The position numbers were made by a program, and so were the translations under genes. Positions 1 to 7,191 of a DNA stretch of 9,169 nt are shown piece after piece; the stretch's first letter is position 1, and the number at the start of each line of letters is the position of its first letter. Below the pieces are notes generated by a model. It was not told the DNA's origin, did no database searches, and saw nothing but the letters and a program-made list of their open reading frames with translations. Source of the DNA: Lentisphaeria bacterium UBA1829 (lineage in GTDB: Bacteria; Verrucomicrobiota; Lentisphaeria; Victivallales; UBA1829); NCBI GenBank assembly GCA_002338895.1, contig DDJH01000195.1:1-9169 (forward strand), read 5' to 3'.

Positions 1-866
1 GCCAGCACAAACGGCATCCGCCCCTCGCAAAACTCCCGCTTCCAGTCGCAGGCGGCGGCCTTCTCCGCAGAGAGCACGTTCCGCAGCTTCCTCACCTGTT
101 CAATTCCGCGGACCGTTTCCGGAGAGTCGATCTGCACCGGATTCTCCGCAAACGGATCAATCAGCGTTCCGCCGCTGCGAAACACAAAGTTCATCCAGAA
201 AAACGCTCCTGCGGAATAATTCAGGAGACGCTCTTTTGAAACCTTTCTGCTCAAACGGCCGAGAAGGTGCAGAAAATCATCAGACGTCCACTCTTCTGAA
301 GGCACCTCCAGCCCGGATTCCGTCAGAAGCTGCGGATTGCAGAACATCACGCGCGGAGAAAAGATGAACGGAATGCCGCGAATGGAGCCGTCCGGCTCCA
401 GAAAACTGCGGAACGGAGACTCGAAAAAAAGCGAACGGTCCGGAAACAGCTCCCGGAAATACGGCGTGAGATCCAGATACTCGCTCCGCCGCATCTGAAG
501 AGGAATCGTCGTACGGATTTCAAACATTCCGCGCTGAAATTGTGTGCAGAACCGCAGATCCGGAAGACGTTTCTCCAGCAGCTTCCGAAATCCTTCCACC
601 CATGGGAGATTCGGATTGAACACGACAAAATGATTCGGCATCAGCCGTTCCTTCCAGTCCGGCCGCACCACACTTCCCTGGCGGCTTACACAATGAAGAA
701 TTCCGGCTCCCGCAAGCGCATTCACCGCCTGAAAGATCATTGCAAAGGAGGCATCGACCGACTCCCCGAGTTTCCGTGCGGAGGGTATCGGGGATCCCGC
801 CGGGTATTCCCCCGATTCGATCCGGTCAAGAAGATAATCGCGAACCTGTGAAATTTTATCCTTCAT
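1..866 (-). CDS. GntR-type regulator fused to a solute-binding-protein-like sensor domain (3' part outside window)
   Basis: The frame reads from an ATG at 864-866 to the window edge, giving 288 residues without a stop; the C-terminus is missing. GGAGG at 876-880 lies 9 nt before the ATG. Residues 1-70 are a GntR-type winged helix: the helix DYLLDRIESGEYPAGSPIPS, then ARKLGESVDASFAMIFQAV and the wing GILHCVSRQGSVV. From about residue 75 the protein resembles extracellular solute-binding proteins of ABC sugar importers (SBP family 1/8). It has DLTPYF, SIRGIPFIFSPRVMFCNPQL (the usual 'glP...yN..l' region), SGLEVPSEEWTSDDFLHLL and then FRSGGTLIDPFAENPVQIDS. There is no signal peptide or lipobox, so the solute-binding fold probably acts in the cytoplasm as ligand sensor of a transcription factor. 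The ligand is probably a sugar, by inference. A plain transport protein is unlikely because the DNA-binding domain is in frame at the N-terminus. It is divergent to the lacI-type gene. Confidence 0.82.
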   Translation of the reverse strand, partial: MKDKISQVRDYLLDRIESGEYPAGSPIPSARKLGESVDASFAMIFQAVNALAGAGILHCVSRQGSVVRPDWKERLMPNHFVVFNPNLPWVEGFRKLLEKRLPDLRFCTQFQRGMFEIRTTIPLQMRRSEYLDLTPYFRELFPDRSLFFESPFRSFLEPDGSIRGIPFIFSPRVMFCNPQLLTESGLEVPSEEWTSDDFLHLLGRLSRKVSKERLLNYSAGAFFWMNFVFRSGGTLIDPFAENPVQIDSPETVRGIEQVRKLRNVLSAEKAAACDWKREFCEGRMPFVL

Positions 867-889
867 CTTCGTTTTCCTCCGTTGGGTTC

Positions 890-918
890 ATTATAGCACA
901 TCCTGCTGATTATATCAA
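890..918 (-). promoter_or_regulatory. Sigma-70-type promoter of the GntR fusion gene
   Basis: On the minus strand a consensus -10 TATAAT (890-895) lies exactly 17 bp from a -35 TTGATA (913-918). The -10 is 10 bp upstream of the GGAGG ribosome binding site, so the leader is short. This is the best promoter match in the window. Confidence 0.7.
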
Positions 919-928
919 GAGGTTCTTG
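916..928. promoter_or_regulatory. Small palindrome overlapping the GntR-fusion -35 box (candidate operator)
   Basis: CAAGA (916-920), three bases GGT, then TCTTG (924-928) form a perfect 5-3-5 inverted repeat that covers part of the -35 box. This would suit a dimeric winged-helix protein acting on its own promoter, but the site is short and no second copy is visible, so this is inference. Confidence 0.3.
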
Positions 929-1140
929 TGATTTTTTCATGATTTTTCTCATTGTATTTTCGTAGAACCGATTCAAAAACCTGTGAGGGGATCGGAGGAA
1001 TGGGAAAGAGGTTGTCCCGATGAAAAAACGATAGGAGTCTATTGATCCATTCAGAAAAATTCCCGTTCCGGCAAGATGGAAAAGAGGAGGCGCGAGAGAG
1101 GAAAAACGATGAAAAATTTCCCGGAGAACCCTTTCGGGAG

Positions 1141-1169
1141 TTGAAATTTCAAAGAAGAGATTCTATGTT
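1141..1169 (+). promoter_or_regulatory. Candidate promoter of the lacI-type gene with a palindrome over the -35 box
   Basis: TTGAAA (1141-1146) and TATGTT (1164-1169) are separated by 17 bp. The -35 lies inside a perfect 12-bp palindrome, TTGAAATTTCAA (1141-1152). Part of it, TTTCAAA, recurs at 1176-1182, 29 bp downstream and on the other side of the -10. This is the usual place for autorepression, but the palindrome lacks the central CG common in LacI-family operators, so the binding protein is uncertain. Confidence 0.4.
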
Positions 1170-1204
1170 ACATTCTTTCAAATTCAGAGAGCGGAAAAGA
1201 AACC

Positions 1205-2158
1205 ATGGGACAGATCACGCTGAAAAAACTGGCGGAACTTTCAGGACTCTCCATCCGGACGGTCAGCCGGGTTCTGAAAAACCAGGCGTATGTTGTGCCG
1301 GAGAAGAGGGAACTGGTTCTGAAACTGGCGGAACAGTATCACTATCTGCCGAATATGGCGGCACGCAATCTGCGTCTTCAGAAGAAAAGTTTTGTGGGGA
1401 TTCTGTCGTCGAATTTCCAGACGGAGGTGTTTCTGCAGAAAGTGAACGATCTGGAGCGGAGACTCTTCTCGGCGGGCTACTATCCGATTCTCGGGCGGCC
1501 CGACCACTTCAGCACCGATTTCGGCAAGATGATGCGGGACTGGTCCGGCGTGATGGATTATGTGGTGGTCTTCGAGCTTCCGGATCGGCTTCCGGGAGGA
1601 AATCTTTCCGATTTTCCGCTGGACTTCATCTTTGTCGACCGGGAAGTTGAAAGCGATCACCATACGCTGCTGATCGACCGGGCAAGCGGAGTCTGTGAAG
1701 CGATCCGGCATCTGATCCGAAACGGCCGGAAACGGATTCTGCACTGCGGCGGGAATGAATCGCGGAAGAAGGGAATTCAGCGGGCATTCGACGAACTGGG
1801 AGCGGAATCGGGAGCGCAGCGGATGATTCTGGAAAGTCCTTCGGAATTCAGCGACGGCTACGCGCTCGGCCCCTCGATCCTCCGCCGGAAGCCCGACGCG
1901 GTGTTTTTCGACACCGACCGCATGGCCGCCGGATTTCTCAAATTCGCAATGGAACAGAAAATCGCGATTCCGCAGGAGATTGCGGTGGTGGGATTCGACG
2001 ACGATCTGATCGGCCGGATGTCCGCCCCCTCGCTGAGTTCGGTTGCGCACCCGATCGCGGAAATCAACACGGAAATCGTCTCCATTCTGACCGGGGAACG
2101 GCAGGGAAAGATCCGGAAGGTCTTCCCGACCCGCTTCATCCCGCGGGAAAGCTGCTGA
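1205..2158 (+). CDS. LacI-family transcriptional regulator
   Basis: This 317-residue protein has the full LacI layout. An N-terminal helix-turn-helix (ITLKKLAELSGLSIRTVSRV, residues 4-23) is followed by the hinge-helix segment PNMAARNL and a periplasmic-binding-protein-like sensor. The sensor shows the family hallmarks DRASGVCEAIRHLIRNGRKR, DRMAAGFLKFAMEQKIAIPQ, EIAVVGFDDD (G263 F264 D265) and a C-terminal APSLSSVAHPIAEI stretch. It is slightly shorter than the usual 330-340 residues. The ATG at 1205 begins just before the helix-turn-helix, as in the family; its ribosome binding site (GCGGAAAAG, 1191-1199) is weak. Members normally repress or activate carbohydrate genes on binding a sugar, but the ligand and targets cannot be read here. 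It is transcribed away from the GntR fusion and stands alone, since the next gene has its own promoter. Confidence 0.93.
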   Translation: MGQITLKKLAELSGLSIRTVSRVLKNQAYVVPEKRELVLKLAEQYHYLPNMAARNLRLQKKSFVGILSSNFQTEVFLQKVNDLERRLFSAGYYPILGRPDHFSTDFGKMMRDWSGVMDYVVVFELPDRLPGGNLSDFPLDFIFVDREVESDHHTLLIDRASGVCEAIRHLIRNGRKRILHCGGNESRKKGIQRAFDELGAESGAQRMILESPSEFSDGYALGPSILRRKPDAVFFDTDRMAAGFLKFAMEQKIAIPQEIAVVGFDDDLIGRMSAPSLSSVAHPIAEINTEIVSILTGERQGKIRKVFPTRFIPRESC

Positions 2159-2159
2159 C

Positions 2160-2180
2160 GGTTTTTCCCTCCGGAAAGCC
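2160..2180 (+). terminator. Weak hairpin just after the lacI-type stop codon
   Basis: TTTCC (2164-2168) and GGAAA (2173-2177) pair around a CTCC loop. GG at 2160-2161 and CC at 2179-2180 can extend the stem with one wobble and one bulge. The nearest T-run (2195-2199) is too far for a canonical intrinsic terminator, so this is only a candidate 3' end. Confidence 0.25.
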
Positions 2181-2213
2181 CCGCCGAGACACCATTTTTC
2201 TGCTGAACCCTAT

Positions 2214-2250
2214 TTGTAAAATAAGGACTTCCGGTGTATTTTAATATAAT
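2214..2250 (+). promoter_or_regulatory. Promoter region of the long greA gene
   Basis: A consensus TATAAT stands at 2245-2250 but has no good -35 at 17 bp. Just upstream, TTGTAA (2214-2219) and TATTTT (2237-2242) are correctly spaced at 17 bp. Either arrangement starts transcription around 2250-2258, roughly 30 nt before the ATG at 2286. Confidence 0.5.
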
Positions 2251-2285
2251 GTCAAAGTGCAAACTTGAAAAGAATGGGAGCTGAT

Positions 2286-4382
2286 ATGGCTGCTGAACTT
2301 GAAGATTTAATCGTCGGAGCTCTTTCCGGGGAAGACAACGAAATTCAACTGCTTTCCAACAAAATCAAAACATCCGATCTCCAGGAACTCCGAAACGCGC
2401 AGGCCAACTTCGATTCCATGCTTGACACCTGGGATGAAGCCGTATCCAGACAGGAATCCATGGCCCGGCTCTGCGTGGAACTGGCGGAACGGGACGCGCT
2501 GGAAGGACAAATCTTCCGCAACGCACTGCACAATGCGGTGAAACTGCTGCTCCCGCCGTATATCTCCAGCCAGACGGTGCTGAAGGCAATCGGAGCAAGA
2601 GATGCTGAAATTCCGGCTTCGGAGGTGGCATCCCGCCTGAAGAAACTGCAGAAGATCAAATCCGGATGTCTCGCGTATCTGTCGGATTCCAAGATCTGGG
2701 GGAAGGTGGTCTCCATCGACAAAGGAACGGCGACCCTCGGAATCAATTCGCTCGCGGCGGGCAATCTGCTCTCCCTTCCGATCAGCTCCGCCCTGGCGAC
2801 GGCGGTGTTCTTCGATGCCAATCCGGAAATGTTCAATTCGCTGGTCCCTGACAGACACCGCCTCCCGGCGGCTCCGAAATACAAGGAGATCTTCTCCCGG
2901 AACGCGCTGACGGATCTTTCCGAAGCCCGTCTGAAAGAGATTCTGACCCGTCTTCTGGTTCCGGACTGCATGGCAATCGACGCCTTCCAGGTCTGGTGGA
3001 ACGAGACGCCGCAGAGCACCGCGGTCCGCGGCAAACGCGCCCCGTGGGATGCAAGAAGCATTCTGGAACTCAGCACGCTGCTGACCCCGCTGGAAGCGGA
3101 AGGCGGCGTCAAACTCGGAAGCGAGGAGACCGCCAAGCTGGCCAGACTGTTCCAGCATCTCCGCGTGCCGATGGCGCCGAAGGATGTCACCATGCTGGGA
3201 GACTGCATCGCGATGCTTTCCGCCGTCAACCCCTCCCCGGTGCTGATGGAGATGTTCCCGCCGCTGCGCGGAAAAGCTCCGTTCTGGCCGGCGGATGTGG
3301 AAAAGGCGCAGGTCGGAAAGGATCTGGAGGTGTGGGGACATATCTCGATCAAACTGCTTCCGGCGTTTGTGAAGGTGGCGAAGGTGGTTTATACGGAACA
3401 GGAGCTGGCGCACCTGGGGTGCATTCTTCCGCTCCGCTGCCTGAATCTGCTGTTTGAATCGCTGGATCCGAAGACGGTGGCGGAGGCGATTGTGGCCCAG
3501 GAGAAGCTGTCGTCGGACATTCTGCTGTATCTCTGGAAGAACCGGACGAAGCTGCCGCGCAATCTGGTTTCGATTGTCGATATGGGACATGTTGCGGAGG
3601 CGATCTCCGCGGAAGGACTGCCGAAGGAGTGGGCCGCGGCGGAGCGGGAACTCAAACGCACGCTGTTCGAAAAGGCCGAATTCCAGAAGTTCCTCATCGA
3701 CAATGCGGACGGCGACATTCCGTCGATCATCGACGCGCTGCAGCGGGTCCGCACCTTCCAGATGGGAGAGTGCCAGAGCATTCTGGTGAAGCTGGCCCGT
3801 CACTCCGACGAACTGATGGCGCACATTGAAAACGAAGGCGGCAAGCGTCTGATGGGCGCCGGCGAGACCGGAGCTCCGGCCGCACAGCCGGACATCACCT
3901 CGCAGTCCTCCTTCACCAAGCTGACGAAGGAGCTGGAGGATCTGATCACCGTTCAGATTCCGGAAAACGTCAAGGCGATCGAACACGCCCGCGGCTTCGG
4001 CGACTTCCGCGAAAACGCGGAATACGACGCGGCAAAGGAACGCAGACGGTTCCTCCACCGCCGCCGTGCCGAACTGGAAAACCTTGTGGGCACCATTCAG
4101 ACCACCAACTTCAAGAACGTGAAAATCGGCGATCATGTTGTGCTCGGCTCGACCGTGACACTGGCGGATTCCACCGGGAAAACGACCGACTACTATGTGC
4201 TCGGCGCACTCGACGGCGATCCGGACAACAACCGCATCTCCTACAAGACCAAACTCGGCGAAATTCTGATGACGACGAAAGTGGGCGACACCGTCAAACT
4301 TCCGGGTCTCGGCGATCGGACCGTCAAAGCGGTCTCTCCGCTTCCGGAAGCCATGCGCAAAGAGCTCGCCGAAGAGGCCTGA
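2286..4382 (+). CDS. greA: Transcription elongation factor GreA, long form with a large N-terminal extension
   Basis: GreA rescues backtracked RNA polymerase by entering the secondary channel and stimulating transcript cleavage. Residues 543-698 form a complete GreA: an N-terminal coiled coil with GFGDFRENAEYDAAKE, then an FKBP-like domain (KIGDHVVLGSTVTL to the end). D573 and E576 align with the catalytic acidic pair of E. coli GreA (D41, E44). The first 540 or so residues are mostly helical. They contain a DSKIWGKVVSIDKGTATLGI segment (around residue 136) and a WWNETPQ segment, similar in character to the long GreA proteins of chlamydiae (about 715 residues) and spirochaetes. I prefer the ATG at 2286, with GGGAG at 2276-2280, over an in-frame TTG at 2265, which would sit almost on the transcription start. 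The next gene begins 7 bp after the stop, suggesting an operon. Confidence 0.88.
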   Translation: MAAELEDLIVGALSGEDNEIQLLSNKIKTSDLQELRNAQANFDSMLDTWDEAVSRQESMARLCVELAERDALEGQIFRNALHNAVKLLLPPYISSQTVLKAIGARDAEIPASEVASRLKKLQKIKSGCLAYLSDSKIWGKVVSIDKGTATLGINSLAAGNLLSLPISSALATAVFFDANPEMFNSLVPDRHRLPAAPKYKEIFSRNALTDLSEARLKEILTRLLVPDCMAIDAFQVWWNETPQSTAVRGKRAPWDARSILELSTLLTPLEAEGGVKLGSEETAKLARLFQHLRVPMAPKDVTMLGDCIAMLSAVNPSPVLMEMFPPLRGKAPFWPADVEKAQVGKDLEVWGHISIKLLPAFVKVAKVVYTEQELAHLGCILPLRCLNLLFESLDPKTVAEAIVAQEKLSSDILLYLWKNRTKLPRNLVSIVDMGHVAEAISAEGLPKEWAAAERELKRTLFEKAEFQKFLIDNADGDIPSIIDALQRVRTFQMGECQSILVKLARHSDELMAHIENEGGKRLMGAGETGAPAAQPDITSQSSFTKLTKELEDLITVQIPENVKAIEHARGFGDFRENAEYDAAKERRRFLHRRRAELENLVGTIQTTNFKNVKIGDHVVLGSTVTLADSTGKTTDYYVLGALDGDPDNNRISYKTKLGEILMTTKVGDTVKLPGLGDRTVKAVSPLPEAMRKELAEEA

Positions 4383-4389
4383 ACCGGTC

Positions 4390-5253
4390 ATGCCGGACTA
4401 CCGGACCGTTCCAGCGAACACCCATCGGCAGTTCCGGCGGATCCGCCGTCCCCGTCGTTTTCACCGGACGGAGCGGCACCTTCCTTCCGGTCTTCTTCTG
4501 AAGGAGTATGAATTTCTTTCGGAGGACCGGAAGGGAAAAACCCTTCTTTTTTTCACCGATCTCCATCTGCGCTTTTCCCTGACGCGAAATCTTTTCGGAG
4601 GAGGCGGACCGCCCTTCTGGCGAGGAAGCGGATGGATCGCATCGGCGCTCCGGGAAGCGACAGAGATGCTCCATCCGGATTATCTTCTGTTCGGCGGCGA
4701 TCTGGTCACCTATACGGAGTGTTATCCCGCGGCGATGCGGATGATGGCTGAACTTCGTGCGCCGGGCGGCTGCTTCGCCGTTCCGGGAAACTGGGACAAG
4801 CGGCGGCGCAGGTGGCTGCCGTTCCGGGAAATCGAACGCCGGTACGAGCAGGCCGGATGGCGCCTCCTGGTCAATGAAGAGGTCCGGGACGATGCTCTGC
4901 TGATCTATGGAACGGACGATTACAAGATCGGCATTCCGCGCGTTTACGACACCCGGGCAAAAACCGGGTTCCGGGTCCTCCTCTCGCACAATCCCGACAC
5001 GGTGGCGGAGCTGCCGGAAGAGGAGATCGGACCATTCGATCTGGCGCTCTGCGGACATACCCATGGCGGACAGATCCGTCTGCCGGGCTTCGGCGCGCTC
5101 CGCGCCTCCTCCCGCTACTGGAAACGCTTCGAATACGGTTTTTACGAGAGAAAAGGGGGGAACACCGCCATGATCGTCTCCTCCGGGATCGGAGCGACAT
5201 GGATCCCGGTCCGCATCCACTGTCCGCCGGAAGCGGTGCTTGTCCGCTTCTGA
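4390..5253 (+). CDS. Calcineurin-like metallophosphoesterase (YaeI/YkuE/LpxG-like)
   Basis: The 287-residue protein carries the two-metal phosphoesterase motifs in order: FTDLHL (D57, H59), GGDL (D104), GNWD (N134, W135, D136), LSHNPD (H200) and CGHTHGGQ (H223, H225). This spacing fits the YaeI/YkuE branch, which includes the chlamydial UDP-2,3-diacylglucosamine hydrolase LpxG of lipid A synthesis, so a lipid A role is possible but not shown. W135 replaces the histidine of the usual GNHD motif. The N-terminus is very basic (RRIRRPRRFHR, residues 16-26), with no membrane segment or signal peptide. The ATG at 4390 has only a poor ribosome binding site, so expression may depend on translational coupling to greA 7 bp upstream. 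A later ATG (4508) with AAGGAG is out of frame. Confidence 0.85.
   Translation: MPDYRTVPANTHRQFRRIRRPRRFHRTERHLPSGLLLKEYEFLSEDRKGKTLLFFTDLHLRFSLTRNLFGGGGPPFWRGSGWIASALREATEMLHPDYLLFGGDLVTYTECYPAAMRMMAELRAPGGCFAVPGNWDKRRRRWLPFREIERRYEQAGWRLLVNEEVRDDALLIYGTDDYKIGIPRVYDTRAKTGFRVLLSHNPDTVAELPEEEIGPFDLALCGHTHGGQIRLPGFGALRASSRYWKRFEYGFYERKGGNTAMIVSSGIGATWIPVRIHCPPEAVLVRF
5230..5250. terminator. Hairpin at the convergent gene boundary
   Basis: GAAGCGG (5230-5236) and CCGCTTC (5244-5250) pair perfectly around a 7-nt loop. The hairpin covers the last seven codons of the phosphoesterase gene, directly before its TGA. No T-run follows within 10 bp on either strand. It may still help end transcription or protect RNA ends where the two genes meet, only 31 bp apart. 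Confidence 0.35.
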
Positions 5254-5284
5254 GCGCGGGAAGTCCTTTTCCGGAAACGACCTT

Positions 5285-7120
5285 TTATTTCTTCACGGGC
5301 GTAAAGATCAGCCGGTAGTGATCGGAGCGGGTTTTCAGCAGAATCCTTGTCAGGGAAAACCGCCCGAAGTCGGGATTGTTCTTGTCGGCAAGCACCGGAA
5401 GTTTCCGGCAGGAGACGAATTCGATCTCTTCCAAGGAGAGAAGCACGCCGCCGAGACGGATCGTATTTCCGTCCGCGACCGGCGTTTCCGGCGTCATCAG
5501 ATTGAGGAAAATCTCCTTTTTCCCCGCCTCTCCGCTTCGGCGGATCGAATCCTCCACCACGACTTTGTCCGGCGAAAAGTCCATCGTTCTTGTCAACATC
5601 TGCACGCCCGCTTCCGGCGGATAGGCGTCGGAGAGGTCGCAGGAAAGAATCCAGGAGTTTTTTCTCTTCCGGGGTTCCGGCAGCCGGGCGCGGAACCCGT
5701 TTCCCTCCTGCTGTTCCACGGAACCGAAGACCGGGGCGTTGTGTCCGCTTCCGCGCGTATACCACAGCGTGTAGCGCTCAGAAGAGAAGTTGCGTTTGGA
5801 ATAGGTGCCGCAGCCGGCATCGACAATGACCGGCGTTTTGCCGCGATAGAGGAAAAACTGACCGAGATCGTTGTGATTGTGCGGTTCCGCGTTGTATCCG
5901 GCCTTCAGAGCGGCGGAGAAGCCGGATGTCCGCAGAATGGCAAGACGGTCGGGGAAAAATGAAACCGGCGGCAGATCCTCCGGATCGCCGGAGATCCGGT
6001 CGGGATAGTCGAACAGAGCGGTCAGGGTCTCGGCAAGTTCATCGCCGCACCAGCGCTGGATGGAGAGCGTTTTCCCGCGCCCGAAGGCGGTCAGAGCGGA
6101 AGAGTGAATCGCAGCGCCGCAGGGAACGACAATGGAGAGCTGAGGCGCACGAGGCGACCCGTCGGCATAGGCGAGCTGTTCGCCGCCGATCCGGACCTTG
6201 GCGATGAATTCGAAAATCGCCCGGTTTTTCGGGTCGGCATAGAAGGATTTCATGGAGGAGGGAACGATTTTTTCCAGGAGAGCGGTTGTTTTGAAGAGCA
6301 TTCCGCCGGCTTTGTTGTAGTAGCTGGAGCCCTCTTCGCAGTACCCGTCGTCGCTGTACAGCGAGGCGAAACGGGAGACGGGGCGGAGGAAAATGCGGAT
6401 GATCCGCGCCAGCTCCCGCGGATCGCGTTCCAGACAGACTGCGGTCAGAAGGATGTTGTAACAGCACCACGGAGTCCAGTTGTTGGGTTTTTCCGCGTCG
6501 AACCAGTGATTCAGCGGCCGGGTCACGGGATTGAGGACGTTCCGGACGGTCCGGGAGAGAGTCTCCTCGCGGAGACGGTCCGAAAAACCGGGCCAGACCT
6601 CGTCGAACAGCTCCCCGAGAAGATTGACCGCCAGTCCGATCTGCGCCCCCGTTTCCGAAGCGAAGAGATCCGACTGGCAGTTCGGCCCGGGCAGCGTTCC
6701 GTTCCAGACCGCATGTGCCGGCATGCACCACGAGCGCTCCTCCAGAATCGCCGTCAGATAATCCAGGACCGGCATCAGCCACCGCTCGCGGTCCCCGGAA
6801 AGACAGAGAGCCAGCACCAGAGTTCCCATCCGGTTCCGCCGTCCGAAATACCCGCGTTCGTAGCGGCTGCGGTTTCCGTTGACGGCGAATTCACAATATC
6901 CGGAAAGGAGCAGACGCTGAGGCGGCAGAGTCCGGATCTTCTCCGCCTCCGCCATCAGATCCGCGACAAGGGAGGTTCTGTTTTCCTTCCTCTTGATCTT
7001 CTCCCATGCCTCCCGGTCCGAAAACGGCGGGAAGAGCTGATGGACAAAGGCTCCCGATTCGATGGTTTTGTAAAAGTCCTCCGGAAGAAAGGACTCCATA
7101 TAAAGATCCTGCTGATTCAT
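5285..7120 (-). CDS. Heparinase II/III-family polysaccharide lyase, apparently cytoplasmic
   Basis: The 611-residue protein has an all-alpha toroid N-terminal half and a beta-sheet C-terminal half, as in heparinase II/III-type lyases. The toroid contains HWFDAEKPNNWTPWCCYN and DDGYCEEGSSYYNKAGG (Y267, Y268; tyrosine candidates for the catalytic base/acid). The C-terminal half opens with AEPHNHNDLGQFFLYRGKTP (H414, H416, D418) and VIVDAGCGTYS, the family's best-conserved stretch. Such enzymes cleave uronic-acid-containing glycans by beta-elimination; the exact substrate cannot be told. The start MNQQDLYMESFLPEDF is hydrophilic with no signal peptide, so it likely acts on imported oligosaccharides. 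AAAGGAG (7128-7134) sits 7 nt before the ATG. The gene stands alone and is convergent with the phosphoesterase. A perfect inverted repeat over its promoter suggests dedicated control. Confidence 0.87.
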   Translation of the reverse strand: MNQQDLYMESFLPEDFYKTIESGAFVHQLFPPFSDREAWEKIKRKENRTSLVADLMAEAEKIRTLPPQRLLLSGYCEFAVNGNRSRYERGYFGRRNRMGTLVLALCLSGDRERWLMPVLDYLTAILEERSWCMPAHAVWNGTLPGPNCQSDLFASETGAQIGLAVNLLGELFDEVWPGFSDRLREETLSRTVRNVLNPVTRPLNHWFDAEKPNNWTPWCCYNILLTAVCLERDPRELARIIRIFLRPVSRFASLYSDDGYCEEGSSYYNKAGGMLFKTTALLEKIVPSSMKSFYADPKNRAIFEFIAKVRIGGEQLAYADGSPRAPQLSIVVPCGAAIHSSALTAFGRGKTLSIQRWCGDELAETLTALFDYPDRISGDPEDLPPVSFFPDRLAILRTSGFSAALKAGYNAEPHNHNDLGQFFLYRGKTPVIVDAGCGTYSKRNFSSERYTLWYTRGSGHNAPVFGSVEQQEGNGFRARLPEPRKRKNSWILSCDLSDAYPPEAGVQMLTRTMDFSPDKVVVEDSIRRSGEAGKKEIFLNLMTPETPVADGNTIRLGGVLLSLEEIEFVSCRKLPVLADKNNPDFGRFSLTRILLKTRSDHYRLIFTPVKK

Positions 7121-7191
7121 CGCAATGCTCCTTTCCGGCAGCCGGTCCCGAAGAGAGAGGAAGGCCGCCGCTGCCCCTTTTATTTTTTCAA

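Larger units (their letters stand above)
867..1204. other. Divergent intergenic region between the GntR fusion and the lacI-type gene
   Basis: The 338 bp separate two divergent regulator starts. The left 60 bp hold the GntR-fusion promoter, its ribosome binding site and an AT-rich stretch around 930-960. The right 65 bp hold the candidate promoter of the lacI-type gene. The middle (about 975-1108) is purine-rich and contains no gene I can support. An 11-codon frame with a good ribosome binding site lies at 1109-1144 but has no further support. Confidence 0.6.

Noticed and set aside
540..931. Plus-strand frames of 103 and 63 codons opposite the GntR fusion
   Set aside because: They lie antisense to a gene with clear domain similarity and show none themselves.
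1042..1650. A 202-codon plus-strand frame overlapping the lacI-type start
   Set aside because: Low-complexity Gly/Ser/Glu/Arg-rich translation in a shifted frame of the lacI-type gene; no ribosome binding site and no domain.
2307..4391. A 694-codon open frame antisense to the whole greA gene
   Set aside because: It is rich in Arg, His and Gln with no recognisable domain, while the plus strand encodes a clear GreA. Long antisense frames also oppose the lacI-type gene (1241-2050) and the phosphoesterase (4324-5220), so this is a by-product of GC-rich codon use.
5268..5277. TTTCCGGAAA palindrome between the convergent genes
   Set aside because: Ten-base palindrome of motifs (TCCGGA) common throughout this genome's coding sequence; too short for a terminator and with no T-run.
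7137..7175. GGCAGC/GCTGCC stem in the leader of the lyase mRNA, just before the ribosome binding site
   Set aside because: Only six paired bases with a 27-nt loop in GC-rich sequence; not enough to call a riboswitch or attenuator.
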